Assembly (NCBI GenBank): GCA_035606695.1
Contig: DATNEW010000041.1
Span: 124,001 to 188,000, forward strand
Direction of reading: 5' to 3'
Length of the DNA stretch: 64,000 nucleotides
Origin: Gemmatimonadaceae bacterium
GTDB lineage: Bacteria; Gemmatimonadota; Gemmatimonadetes; Gemmatimonadales; Gemmatimonadaceae
This document shows, piece by piece, positions 24,623-33,259 of the stretch (its first letter is position 1; the number at the start of each line of letters is the position of its first letter). The notes under the pieces are model-generated. The model was not told the DNA's origin and ran no database searches. It saw only the letters and a program-made list of their open reading frames with translations. The position numbers and the translations under genes were made by a program.

Positions 24623-25636
24623 GTGAAATTCGGGTGGAAGGGCGCGCTGGCCATCGCGATCAGCGTAGCGTGCCTGTATTACGTGTTCCACTCGCTCGAG
24701 TGGTCGAAGGCGGCGCATGCGGCTCGCGACGCGAACTACGGACTGCTGCTGCTCTCCGTTATTGCGTCCATCGGGATGTTCGTGCTTCGCGCGCGTCGTT
24801 GGCGCACGATCCTCGATCCCGTCGCGCCCAAGGTTCCGTTTGGGCCGCTCTGGCGATCGATTATGATCGGCCAGATGATGACGAACATCATTCCGGGCCG
24901 AATCGGAGAGATCGTTCGTCCGTTCGCGCTGACGCGTGAAGTGCCGAGCATTCCGTTTTCGATGTCGCTCGCCTCGGTGGCGGTGGATCGCATCTTCGAC
25001 GCGATCGTCGTGCTCCTTCTGTTCGGCGTCGCCATGTTGAGCCCAGGCCTGCCTGACACGCTCACGTTTTACGGTACCACGCTCTCCATCACACAGATCG
25101 TGCGGACGCTCAGCGTGGCGCCGCTCGCGTTGCTCGTCTGCCTGTACGCGCTCGTCTTCTTTCCCGACCGCCTGATTCGCGTGTTCGAGGCGTTCGCGCG
25201 CCCGGTGTCGCGCACCCTCGAGACGAAAGGCAGCGAAATGCTGCGGCGCTTTGCCGAGGGAGTGAGCGTGCTCCGCAATCCGCGGCATTTCGTCGCGGTT
25301 TTCTTGTGGACGCTCGCTCACTGGCTGCTTCAGCCTCTGGCATTCTGGCTGTCGATGCGTGCCTTCGGCATCAGCGTCCCGTGGCAAGCGACGCTCTTCG
25401 TACAAGGCGTGATCGTCGTTGGTGTCGCGGTCGCGCCGACCCCGGGTTTCTTCGGCATCTTCGAAGCGGCCGGCGCCGCGGCGCTGTCCGCCTACGGCAT
25501 CGATAAGACGTTCGGCGCCACCTGGGCGCTCGCCTATCACTTCGCGTCGTTCATTCCGATTACGCTGATCGGCGCGTACTACTTCGCGCGTGCGGGCTTT
25601 TCGATGCGCGACATCGGCACCGCGAGCCAGGAATGA
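24623..25636 (+). CDS. flippase-like integral membrane protein (UPF0104 / LPG synthase TM family)
   Basis: 337 residues from GTG 24623, with about eight predicted membrane helices. The motifs RRWRTILDP, MTNIIPGRIGEIVRPFAL and SVAVDRIFDAI match the lysylphosphatidylglycerol-synthase transmembrane / AglD-like family. Members are thought to move or modify lipid-linked molecules; the substrate is unknown here. It overlaps ispE by 4 bases (ATGA), indicating one transcript. Confidence 0.85.
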   Translation: MKFGWKGALAIAISVACLYYVFHSLEWSKAAHAARDANYGLLLLSVIASIGMFVLRARRWRTILDPVAPKVPFGPLWRSIMIGQMMTNIIPGRIGEIVRPFALTREVPSIPFSMSLASVAVDRIFDAIVVLLLFGVAMLSPGLPDTLTFYGTTLSITQIVRTLSVAPLALLVCLYALVFFPDRLIRVFEAFARPVSRTLETKGSEMLRRFAEGVSVLRNPRHFVAVFLWTLAHWLLQPLAFWLSMRAFGISVPWQATLFVQGVIVVGVAVAPTPGFFGIFEAAGAAALSAYGIDKTFGATWALAYHFASFIPITLIGAYYFARAGFSMRDIGTASQE

Positions 25637-26517
25637 CCGCGAGCGCGCGCGTGCTCGCGCAAGCCAAGATCAACCTGCTGCTTCACGTCATCGCGCGCGA
25701 AGCGAGCGGCTATCACTCGATCGAAACCCTGTTTCTTCGCCTCGACTGGGGCGACGACGTGCGCGTCCGCGTCGCGAGCGGCCGCTCGCTCGAGTGCGCC
25801 GGATCGGTGATCCCGCCCTCGGGTCTCGGGCCCGTCGAGAAGAACCTCGCGTATCGCGCGGCGGTGGCGTACGCCGACGCGACCGGCTGGCCGAACGGCT
25901 TCGCCATCGAGATCGACAAGCGGATTCCGGTCGGCGGAGGGCTGGGCGGCGGAAGCGCGGACGCCGGCGCCGTGCTTCGTGCGCTCGACGCACTATCGCC
26001 GCGCCCGCTCGGCCCGCAACTCGTCGAAGTCGCGTCGTCGATCGGCGCCGACGTCCCATTCCTGTCGATCGAGAGCGCGATGGCGCTCGCGTGGGGTCGC
26101 GGCGAACGGCTATTCCCCGTGCATCCGCTCGAATCGCGTCCGATCGTGCTCCTGATTCCGGAGGTGGCGGTCGCCACGGCGGAGGCCTACGGCTGGCTCT
26201 CGGCGGATCGCGGGCGCTACGAACCGGAGGCGCGCGTTCTGACGCCGGAGTCGATCGCGACGTGGGAAGCGATCGCGGCCGTAGCGTCGAACGACTTCGA
26301 GCGCGTTGTCGCGGCGCGGCATCCGGTGATCTCCGAGCTGGTCGACGAGCTGGCGGCGTTCGACGCCGTCGTCTCGATGATGAGCGGCTCTGGTTCGACG
26401 GTGTTCGGCATCTTCGGCGAAGCCCCGGATGCCGCTGCCATCGCGCGAAGCACGGGGCGCACGCCAATCGTCACGCGAACGGCGAATCGAGTTGTAAGAG
26501 TGCAGCGGGACGAATAG
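25633..26517 (+). CDS. ispE: 4-diphosphocytidyl-2-C-methyl-D-erythritol kinase
   Basis: Phosphorylates CDP-methylerythritol in the non-mevalonate (MEP) isoprenoid pathway. 294 residues of the GHMP kinase family: AKINLLLHVIAREASGYHSI at the N-terminus, ATP loop IPVGGGLGGGSADAGAVLRAL, IGADVPFL, and C-terminal VSMMSGSGSTVFGIF. It follows the flippase-like gene with an ATGA overlap and precedes tRNA-Gln. Confidence 0.96.
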   Translation: MTASARVLAQAKINLLLHVIAREASGYHSIETLFLRLDWGDDVRVRVASGRSLECAGSVIPPSGLGPVEKNLAYRAAVAYADATGWPNGFAIEIDKRIPVGGGLGGGSADAGAVLRALDALSPRPLGPQLVEVASSIGADVPFLSIESAMALAWGRGERLFPVHPLESRPIVLLIPEVAVATAEAYGWLSADRGRYEPEARVLTPESIATWEAIAAVASNDFERVVAARHPVISELVDELAAFDAVVSMMSGSGSTVFGIFGEAPDAAAIARSTGRTPIVTRTANRVVRVQRDE

Positions 26518-26554
26518 CTTTCCGGCTCGCGGCAGCAGCGCGACCGCCGCGTAC

Positions 26555-26625
26555 TGCCCCCTCGTCCAATGGCAGGACATCGGACTTTGGATCCGAGAAT
26601 GGTGGTTCGAATCCACCGGGGGCAA
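26555..26625 (+). tRNA. tRNA-Gln (anticodon TTG)
   Basis: The acceptor stem TGCCCCC pairs with GGGGGCA. The anticodon stem TCGGA/TCCGA encloses loop CTTTGGA, anticodon TTG, reading CAA/CAG. The T arm is GGTGG-TTCGAAT-CCACC. Discriminator A; CCA not encoded. A perfect inverted repeat starts six bases after it. Confidence 0.96.
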
Positions 26626-26630
26626 TCGCG

Positions 26631-26713
26631 CATTGCGCTGGGCGCTGGGCGTTGAGCGATGGGCGTTGCACGGCGCTCCGAACCACGCCCAACGCCCAGC
26701 GCCCAGCGCAATG
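26631..26713 (+). repeat. heptamer (GCGNTGG)n hairpin element, copy C, perfect 24-bp inverted repeat
   Basis: The 24 bases at 26631-26654 (beginning CATTGCGCTGG) are an exact reverse complement of 26690-26713, with a 35-nt loop that contains two further GCGNTGG-type units. It lies between tRNA-Gln and prs. As RNA the stem would be extremely stable and could separate or protect the tRNA transcript. Confidence 0.95.
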
Positions 26714-26757
26714 CCCTACCGTAACTCTTTCCCTTTATTTAGCTTAATGGGCTCCGC

Positions 26758-27711
26758 ATGGACGGCTTAGCAGTACCGAGTCACGGCCTCAAGCTGTTGG
26801 CCGGCACCGCCAATCGGCCCCTCGCGGAGGGGATCGCCGGGCACCTCGGTATCGAGCTGTGCAAGGTCAACCTCGGCCGGTTCGCCGACGGGGAGATCTC
26901 GGTTCGCATCGACGAGAACGTGCGCGGCAATGATGTCTTCATCATGCAGCCCACGAATCCACCCGCCGAGAACATCATGGAGCTGTTGCTCCTGATCGAC
27001 GCGGCGCGGCGGGCCTCGGCGGCGCGCATCACGTGTGTCATGCCGTACTACGGATACGGACGGCAGGATCGAAAGGATCAACCTCGTGTTCCCATCGGCG
27101 CCAAGCTGATGGCGAACATGATTCAGGCAGCGGGAGTCGATCGCGTGCTCGGGATCGACTTTCACCAGCATCAGTTGCAGGGCTTCTTCGACGTTCCGGT
27201 CGATCACCTGTACGCGATGCCGGTGTTCACCACGCACTACCGCAAGATGGGATTGAACGACCCGGTCGTCGTCGCACCCGACGTCGGCTCGGCGAAGATG
27301 GCACGGGGATTCGCGAAGCGACTGAACGCCGCACTGGCGATCATCGACAAGCGGCGCCCCAAGCCGAACGTATCGGAGGTCGTGAACGTCGTCGGTGAAG
27401 TCGAGGGACACGATTGTATTCTCGTCGACGACATGATCGACACCGCCGGCACGGTGACGGAAGCGGCCCGCGCGCTCGTGAAGTTGGGCGCGAAGGACAT
27501 CTACGTGTGCGCGACGCATGCGCTGTTGTCCGGGCCGGCACGGCAGCGGCTGGACGATGCGCCGATCAAGGAGCTCGCGGTGACGGACACCGTGGCGATC
27601 CCCGAGGAGCGGCGGCCCAAGTCGCTGTACATGCTGTCGGTCGCCGAACTGTTGTCGAAGGCCATTCGCTTCACGCACGCCGAGCAGTCGGTGAGCTCGT
27701 TGTTCGATTAA
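26758..27711 (+). CDS. prs: ribose-phosphate pyrophosphokinase (PRPP synthetase)
   Basis: Makes phosphoribosyl pyrophosphate for nucleotide, histidine and tryptophan synthesis. 317 residues, usual length. Landmarks: GRFADGEISVRIDENVRG, FIMQPTNPPAENIMELL, MPYYGYGRQDRKDQPRVPI (ATP loop) and DCILVDDMIDTAGTVTEAA (the PRPP-binding motif). The ATG at 26758 fits the family start. Preceded by heptamer element C. Confidence 0.97.
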   Translation: MDGLAVPSHGLKLLAGTANRPLAEGIAGHLGIELCKVNLGRFADGEISVRIDENVRGNDVFIMQPTNPPAENIMELLLLIDAARRASAARITCVMPYYGYGRQDRKDQPRVPIGAKLMANMIQAAGVDRVLGIDFHQHQLQGFFDVPVDHLYAMPVFTTHYRKMGLNDPVVVAPDVGSAKMARGFAKRLNAALAIIDKRRPKPNVSEVVNVVGEVEGHDCILVDDMIDTAGTVTEAARALVKLGAKDIYVCATHALLSGPARQRLDDAPIKELAVTDTVAIPEERRPKSLYMLSVAELLSKAIRFTHAEQSVSSLFD

Positions 27712-27718
27712 TTGTCCG

Positions 27719-27767
27719 CCTCGCGCAGGCGAGGAGGAGTGATGGTCATCCTCGCGCAGGCGAGGAT
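27719..27767. repeat. pair of short palindromes (CCTCGCGCAGGCGAGG)
   Basis: The palindrome CCTCGCGCAGGCGAGG at 27719-27734 recurs within ATCCTCGCGCAGGCGAGGAT at 27748-27767. Each folds into a 6-8-bp stem with a GCAG loop. Similar CGCGCAGGCG hairpins are widespread dispersed repeats in GC-rich bacteria. The remaining bases up to rplY at 27901 show no gene. Confidence 0.85.
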
Positions 27768-27900
27768 CTGCTGTTGTGGTCGATCGTGTACGACCTCGCC
27801 CGTTCCGGAAATGGTAGGGAGGACGCAGCCTCCCGAGAGTTGACACGGACGACGCGAGCGGGCTGCGAAGATCTGTAATTCAAGCATTGGTATTCACGTC

Positions 27901-28560
27901 ATGGCAACTGTTTCCCTGAGCGCTCAGGTGCGCACCGAGACCGGCACGGGCGTCGCACGCAAGCTCCGCGTCGCCGGCCAGGTTCCCGCCGTCATCTACG
28001 GCCACGGCCGCGCGCCGCAGTCCCTCGCCATCAACACCCGCGAGATCGAAAAGCTCTTGAGCACCGTGTCGGCCGGCAGCACCGTGATCGAGCTCGGCGT
28101 CGACGGCCGCACGGCCCGCACGCTGATCCGCGAGATCCAGCGCCACCCGACCAAGCGCAGCATCGTCCACGTCGACTTCCAGGAGCTCGTGGCCGGTGAG
28201 AAGATCACCGTCAGCATTCCGCTCCGCTTCACCGGCACCGCCGACGGCGTGCGCAACTTGGGCGGCATTCTCGAGGAAGTCATGCACCAGGTGCACCTGC
28301 GCCTGGATCCGGCGAGCATCCCCGACCACGTGGACGTAGACGTCACGCCGCTGACGATCGGTCACAGCATCCACATTCGCGAGTTGAAGCTGCCCGAAGG
28401 CGTCACGGTGCTCGACGATCCGGGCGCGACGGTCTGCGTCTGCACCGCGCCGAAGGCGGAAGTCGCCGCCGTCGCGGCGGAAGGCGTCGAGGGCGCCGCC
28501 GTGCCCGAGCCGGAGCTCATTCGCAAGCCCAAGGCTGAGGGCGAGGAAGAAGCGAAGTAG
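27901..28560 (+). CDS. rplY: 50S ribosomal protein L25 (general stress protein Ctc form)
   Basis: Binds 5S rRNA. 219 residues, the long CTC form with an N-terminal L25 domain (GVARKLRVAGQVPAVIYGHG) and a C-terminal TL5-like beta domain (VHVDFQELVAGEKI, then HIRELKLPEGVTVLDDP). It ends in an acidic/alanine tail. It forms the classical prs-rplY-pth-ychF series with its neighbours. Confidence 0.95.
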   Translation: MATVSLSAQVRTETGTGVARKLRVAGQVPAVIYGHGRAPQSLAINTREIEKLLSTVSAGSTVIELGVDGRTARTLIREIQRHPTKRSIVHVDFQELVAGEKITVSIPLRFTGTADGVRNLGGILEEVMHQVHLRLDPASIPDHVDVDVTPLTIGHSIHIRELKLPEGVTVLDDPGATVCVCTAPKAEVAAVAAEGVEGAAVPEPELIRKPKAEGEEEAK

Positions 28561-28569
28561 CGCTCGGTG

Positions 28570-28660
28570 CCGGGCGCTGGGCGATGATCGCCACGCGATT
28601 TCGAGCGCTTCTGTCCGCGCTCTTCACTCGCCCAACGCCCAGCGCCGAACGCCCATCGCC
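28570..28660 (+). repeat. heptamer (GCGNTGG)n hairpin element, copy D
   Basis: Starting ten bases after the rplY stop, the G-rich arm GCCGGGCGCTGGGCGATG (28570-28587) is followed about 40 bases later by the C-rich arm CGCCCAACGCCCAGCG and further CCGAACG/CCCATCG units (28629-28660). The arms share an 11-base perfect complement (GGCGCTGGGCG region). The C-rich arm touches the pth start codon, so it occupies the place of a Shine-Dalgarno motif. Confidence 0.82.
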
Positions 28661-28661
28661 A

Positions 28662-29237
28662 ATGAAAGTCATCGTCGGCCTGGGCAATCCGGGCAAGGAA
28701 TACGAGCGCACGCGACACAACGTCGGCTGGTGGGTGGTCGACCACCTCGCCGACGTTTGGCGTTTCGACGGATGGAAGAAGGACGGCGAAGCGCGCGTCG
28801 CGAACGGCACGCTCGGGAACGTGAAGGTGCGGCTGGTGAAGCCGCAGACCTACATGAATCTGAGCGGGCAGGCGCTGCGCCCCTATGCGCGGCGGCCGTT
28901 CTGGTCGGCGGCGACCGATCTGATCGTCGTCGTCGACGAAGTGCAGCTCCCGATCGGACGCTTTCGCTTTCGCGCGAAAGGAAGCGCCGGCGGGCACAAC
29001 GGCCTCAAAAGCATCGAACATCATCTCGAAACGCAGGATTACTCGCGCCTGCGCATTGGCGTGGGGCCCGAGGAAGGCCGTGAGCGCGGCGCCATTCTCA
29101 GTGACTACGTGCTCGGCGACTTCGGCAAGCACGACGCCGAGGTGGTGCGGAATCTCCTGCCCGAGCTGACCGAGGCGCTGGAGGTGTGGGCGAAGGACGG
29201 TATCACGCCGGTGATGAACCGATTTCCCGGTCATTAG
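28662..29237 (+). CDS. pth: peptidyl-tRNA hydrolase
   Basis: Releases tRNA from prematurely dropped peptidyl-tRNA. 191 residues. MKVIVGLGNPGKEYERTRHN gives the N-terminal signature with His19/Asn20; KPQTYMNLSG and GSAGGHNGLKSIE are conserved. The start ATG 28662 is set by the family; an in-frame extension to 28584 would translate the C-rich repeat arm. No Shine-Dalgarno is possible because the repeat abuts the ATG. Confidence 0.96.
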   Translation: MKVIVGLGNPGKEYERTRHNVGWWVVDHLADVWRFDGWKKDGEARVANGTLGNVKVRLVKPQTYMNLSGQALRPYARRPFWSAATDLIVVVDEVQLPIGRFRFRAKGSAGGHNGLKSIEHHLETQDYSRLRIGVGPEEGRERGAILSDYVLGDFGKHDAEVVRNLLPELTEALEVWAKDGITPVMNRFPGH

Positions 29238-29261
29238 TAAATACTCATTAGTCTTTTATAA

Positions 29262-30362
29262 ATGCTCAGACTCGGCATCGTGGGACTGCCCAACGTCGGC
29301 AAGTCGACGCTGTTCAATGCGCTGACCTCGGCCAATGTCCTGGCCGCGAACTATCCGTTCGCGACCAAGGATCCGAACGTCGGCCGCGTCAACGTGCCCG
29401 ACCCGCGCCTCGACGTGCTCACCGGCATCGTGAAACCGGAGCGCACCGTCCCGGCGGCCGTCGAATTCGTCGACATCGCGGGACTCGTCAAGGGCGCATC
29501 GCAAGGCGAAGGGCTCGGAAACCAGTTCCTGGCCAACATTCGCGAGACCGACGCGATCGTCCACGTCGTCCGCGCCTTCGAGGACGACGACGTGCTGCAC
29601 GTCATGGGCGGCATCGATCCGGCGCGCGATCGCGAAGTCATCGAGTTCGAGCTCGCGCTCGCCGACCTGTCGGTGGTCGAGAAGCGTCTCGACCGCGTGA
29701 AGCGCGCCTCGAAGACCGGCGACAAGGAAGCACTCGCCGAGCTCGGTGCGCTCGAGCGCGCGAATGCCTCGCTGGCCGAAGGCAAGCCCCTGTGGCACGC
29801 GGGCCTCTCGGCCGGCGATAAGGAAACGCTAAAGCCGCTCTCGCTGCTCACGCTCAAGCCGATTCTCTACGCGGCCAACGTCACCGACGCCGAGCTGTCG
29901 GGCAAAGAAGGCAAGTACCTCAAGACGCTGCGCGACACCGTGGCAAAGAGCGGCGAGATCGCCGAGGTCGTTCCCTTCTCCGCCAAGATCGAAGCCGAGT
30001 TGGCCGAGCTGCCGGCGGACGATCGCAAGGCGTTTCTCGAGTCGCTCGGGCTGGAATCGGCGGGACTCGACCGCCTCATTCGCGCCGGCTATCACCTGCT
30101 CGGCCTGCAGACGTATTTCACGGCGGGCGAGCAGGAAGTTCGCGCGTGGACGATTCACCGCGGCGACACCGCGCCCGTTGCCGCCGGCGTGATTCACACC
30201 GACTTCGAGCGCGGCTTCATTCGCGCCGAGACCGTGAGCTACGACGACTTCGTCGCGAACGGTGGCTGGAAGGCTGCCCGCGAAAAAGGCGTCGTGCGAT
30301 CGGAAGGCAAGGAGTACGTCGTCCAGGACGGCGACGTGATGCTCTTCCGGTTCAACGTCTAA
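29262..30362 (+). CDS. ychF: YchF/OLA1-family ribosome-binding ATPase
   Basis: 366 residues, normal length. Obg-like P-loop NTPase: G1 GLPNVGKSTLFNAL, a central coiled-coil segment, and the C-terminal TGS domain (LQTYFTAGEQEVRAWTIHRGD...FERGFIRAETVSYDDF). Members prefer ATP and associate with ribosomes and stress responses. It follows pth by 24 bases. Confidence 0.96.
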   Translation: MLRLGIVGLPNVGKSTLFNALTSANVLAANYPFATKDPNVGRVNVPDPRLDVLTGIVKPERTVPAAVEFVDIAGLVKGASQGEGLGNQFLANIRETDAIVHVVRAFEDDDVLHVMGGIDPARDREVIEFELALADLSVVEKRLDRVKRASKTGDKEALAELGALERANASLAEGKPLWHAGLSAGDKETLKPLSLLTLKPILYAANVTDAELSGKEGKYLKTLRDTVAKSGEIAEVVPFSAKIEAELAELPADDRKAFLESLGLESAGLDRLIRAGYHLLGLQTYFTAGEQEVRAWTIHRGDTAPVAAGVIHTDFERGFIRAETVSYDDFVANGGWKAAREKGVVRSEGKEYVVQDGDVMLFRFNV

Positions 30363-30382
30363 GTCAGCGTGTAACTCGACGT

Positions 30383-31402
30383 CTACGTCAGCGACGGCAG
30401 CGTAATCGAGTCGTTGCCGTTCCGATTGCTCGGCGGCGGCGTGTGGATCGCCGGCATCGTCGGTTTGGGCACGCGAATCTGAATGCCCAGGTCGCACTTC
30501 GACTTCACCGGCATGACCCAATGCGCATCCGCATCGATCGCCGTGTGGTCCGAGATGCGGTTGTGCTCCGCCAGCAACACGTCGTCCGACGCGCTGGGAT
30601 CGTAGTTCACGAGCTCGCGGAAAATGATCTCTCGCTGCTCGTCGGTGAGCTGCACCTTGTACGCCTTGTTCGGGCGGTCGAACAACTTGGCGAAGGTGCC
30701 GCGCGGAAACACGAGGTTCTTGGCGTTTTCGTCGAGCGCGTCCACGAACTCCTGCGGCACGATGTGGTTCACCACGGCGCTGAACCACTTCTCCGGATTT
30801 CGCATCTGCGTTTGCGTCGTGTACGCGTTCGTCTGCGGCTTGATGGCCGCCGCATCCTTGCCGCGAATCTGCTTCATGCCGGCGTTACCGCCGTAATACG
30901 TGTTGCAGAACGCCTGTGCGGCCTCGACGGAGCCGAACAGTGTCACCGTGAGCACGTAGTGCCGTTCGCGATACGCTCCGGAGACCGACGTCTTGCCGTA
31001 CATGTTGATGTTGTCGAAGCTCGCCTGCGCGTTCTGGCCGCGCTCGCCCGGCCCGAAGCGCGACGCCTTCCAGTGCACGGGAGAATCGATGGCCAGGTAG
31101 ATCTTGTCGTCGGACATGTACCACAAGTCCATCGCGGCGGCCTGATATCTCTTGTCCGCGAGCAAGCCCGCCACGTACGTGTATACCCACGCCGGCAGCT
31201 TGCGGCGCTTTGGAAACTCCACCGGCCGCTCCGTGTCGCACCACTTCTTGAAGTACGCCAGGTCCGACGTCGGAAACGCCGTGGCCGCGACGAATTTCCG
31301 GGCTGGAATCACCGGAATGAACACGTTGCTGATGACCTTTCCCTTCAGCAACCCGCTCGGAATCTTGTCTCGCTCGAGAATGTCGTACCGGGAAATACCC
31401 AT
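30383..31402 (-). CDS. orphan protein of unknown function
   Basis: 339 residues from ATG 31402; no signal peptide or membrane helix. Features include an aromatic-rich core (LPAWVYTYVAGLLADKRYQAAAMDLWYM; described as residues about 70-97), RERHYVLTVTLFGSVEAAQAF, and a hydrophilic proline-rich C-terminus (PAIHTPPPSNRNGNDS). I recognise no family. It stands alone: convergent with ychF (20 bases apart) and divergent from the ClC gene. No mobile gene is adjacent and base composition is similar to neighbours. Confidence 0.65.
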   Translation of the reverse strand: MGISRYDILERDKIPSGLLKGKVISNVFIPVIPARKFVAATAFPTSDLAYFKKWCDTERPVEFPKRRKLPAWVYTYVAGLLADKRYQAAAMDLWYMSDDKIYLAIDSPVHWKASRFGPGERGQNAQASFDNINMYGKTSVSGAYRERHYVLTVTLFGSVEAAQAFCNTYYGGNAGMKQIRGKDAAAIKPQTNAYTTQTQMRNPEKWFSAVVNHIVPQEFVDALDENAKNLVFPRGTFAKLFDRPNKAYKVQLTDEQREIIFRELVNYDPSASDDVLLAEHNRISDHTAIDADAHWVMPVKSKCDLGIQIRVPKPTMPAIHTPPPSNRNGNDSITLPSLT

Positions 31403-31522
31403 GATCTACGCCTGCGCCGACTACTGGTTTCCGCTATTGCGTCTGTGATGCGACGTCGCAGCCGCTAACATGATTTCCGTGCACCAGCTTACGCAACCGT
31501 TTGCCGCTAGAATTCATTGGTC

Positions 31523-33250
31523 GTGCAACGGTTTCTTGACTGGCTTCAGCAACGCGATTGGGACGAGGGTGCCACACTCATGGTGTTTGGCGCCCTCATT
31601 GGCGTTGCCGGCGGCCTTTCCGTCGTTGGATTCTACGGTCTCATCGACCTGGCGCACTTCGTCTTCATTCGCTTCACCGAAGTGCGCCTGCCGCGTGTGG
31701 CGCAGGCGTTCTATCGCCCGCTGCTGACAGGCGTCGGCTTGTGGTCCGCGTGGTTCGTCGTGCGCCGAACGCGCATTCCCGACGGACAAAACGTTCCGGA
31801 TGTGCAGTTGGCGATCGCGAAGCGCGACGGCGTCATTCGCACGAGACCCGTCGTCGTGCGCACGATTGCGTCCGCGCTGACGCTCGGCTCGGGAGGATCC
31901 GCCGGCAGCGAGGGACCGGTCGCGGTGCTCGGCGCGGGACTCGGCTCGACGATCGCACGACGCCTTCGCTTTCAGGCCCGCCACACGAAGATCCTCGTCG
32001 GATGCGGCGCCGCCGCGGGCATCGCGGCCGCGTTCAACGCGCCGTTCGCCGGCGCCTTCTTCGCGCTCGAGGAAGTGCTTGGCTCGTTCTCGGTTGGCGC
32101 GTTCAGTCCCGTGGTGATCGCAAGCGTGGTTGGCTCACTCACCGTGCGTCCGTTCCTGGGCGGGCATCCAATCTTCAACGCGCGGGTGCCGGGGAGCACG
32201 CATCCCGCCGAAGTGCTGCTCTATCCCGTGCTTGGCATCGCCTGCGGGCTGGCGTCGGCGTTCTACTCGCGCGCGTATCTGCTCGCGAGCTCGATCGGCG
32301 GTCGCGCCCCTCGGCCACGCTGGTTGTGGCCGATCGTCGCGGGCGCCGTCGTCGGCGCGATCGTATTGCTCTCGGGTACGTTGCTCGCAGGCAATGGGCA
32401 CCTCGCCATTCCGGAGCCGATCTTCGGGGGACTGGCGTGGTACACGCTGCTCGCGATCGCCCTCGCCAAGATTGTCGCGACCGTCGTCACGCTCGGCTTC
32501 GGCGGCTCGGGTGGAGTGTTCACACCGACCCTGTTCATCGGCGCCGCGCTCGGCGGCGGACTCGGTGTGCTCGGCAACCAGCTCGTACCATCGCTGATCA
32601 GAGCACGTGCGTGGGCCTTCGTCGGCATGGGCGGCATGGTGGCCGGAGCGACGCGCGCGCCACTGACCGCAATGTTCATCGTATTCGAGATGACGGACGA
32701 TTACACGTACGTGGTGCCGTTGATGATCGTCGGCGTCATCGCCTTCACGTCGGCGCGACGCTTTGCGCCGCACGGGCTGTATGACGGATGGCTCGCCGCG
32801 CGAGGCGAACACGTCGCGCACGGTGTGGATCAGTCGATCATGGATCGGACGCACGTCGCCGACGCGATCGATCATGACGTCGGCGCCGTGCCCGAAGGCG
32901 CGTCGATCGACGAACTGGTGACCGCTGCCGCGGCGACGCGACACGGCGTGCTGCCCGTGGTCGACGCGAGCCGCAGGTATGTGGGCTTGATCACCCACCA
33001 TCGGCTCCGTGACGCCATCGTCGCGCGCGATACGTTGGGCGCCGTAGTGCTCGCGGCGGATCTCGCCGAGTGGACGGAGCCGGTGTTGCCGCACAATTCC
33101 CTGCGGCAGGCGCTCGCGGTGATGAATGCACGCGGCGTCGATGCTCTTCCGGTGACGTCAGCTGCGACCGACGGCGCCGAGTTCGCGGGACTACTCAGCC
33201 GTCACGACGTGCTGCTCGTGTACGAGCGCAGCCTTGCCACCTCGGTGTAG
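31523..33250 (+). CDS. ClC-family chloride channel / H+-Cl- antiporter with C-terminal CBS domains
   Basis: About 575 residues. Ten or so membrane helices with the ClC filter motifs: LGSGGSAGSEGP (selectivity and gating-glutamate region), FNAPFAGAFFALEE, and GFGGSGGVFTPTLFIGAALGG. The C-terminal 150 residues hold two CBS modules (HDVGAVPEGASIDELV..., TEPVLPHNSLRQALAVM). The gating glutamate in GSEGP is present, which fits an antiporter, but the class cannot be proven. The start could be GTG 31523 or TTG 31517; no Shine-Dalgarno is seen. Confidence 0.9.
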   Translation: MQRFLDWLQQRDWDEGATLMVFGALIGVAGGLSVVGFYGLIDLAHFVFIRFTEVRLPRVAQAFYRPLLTGVGLWSAWFVVRRTRIPDGQNVPDVQLAIAKRDGVIRTRPVVVRTIASALTLGSGGSAGSEGPVAVLGAGLGSTIARRLRFQARHTKILVGCGAAAGIAAAFNAPFAGAFFALEEVLGSFSVGAFSPVVIASVVGSLTVRPFLGGHPIFNARVPGSTHPAEVLLYPVLGIACGLASAFYSRAYLLASSIGGRAPRPRWLWPIVAGAVVGAIVLLSGTLLAGNGHLAIPEPIFGGLAWYTLLAIALAKIVATVVTLGFGGSGGVFTPTLFIGAALGGGLGVLGNQLVPSLIRARAWAFVGMGGMVAGATRAPLTAMFIVFEMTDDYTYVVPLMIVGVIAFTSARRFAPHGLYDGWLAARGEHVAHGVDQSIMDRTHVADAIDHDVGAVPEGASIDELVTAAAATRHGVLPVVDASRRYVGLITHHRLRDAIVARDTLGAVVLAADLAEWTEPVLPHNSLRQALAVMNARGVDALPVTSAATDGAEFAGLLSRHDVLLVYERSLATSV

Positions 33251-33259
33251 TCGGCGCGA

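Noticed and set aside
26767-27846. Minus-strand open frame covering prs
   Set aside because: Antisense to prs; part of it translates the CGCGCAGGCG palindromes (DPRLREDD), a well-known artefact.
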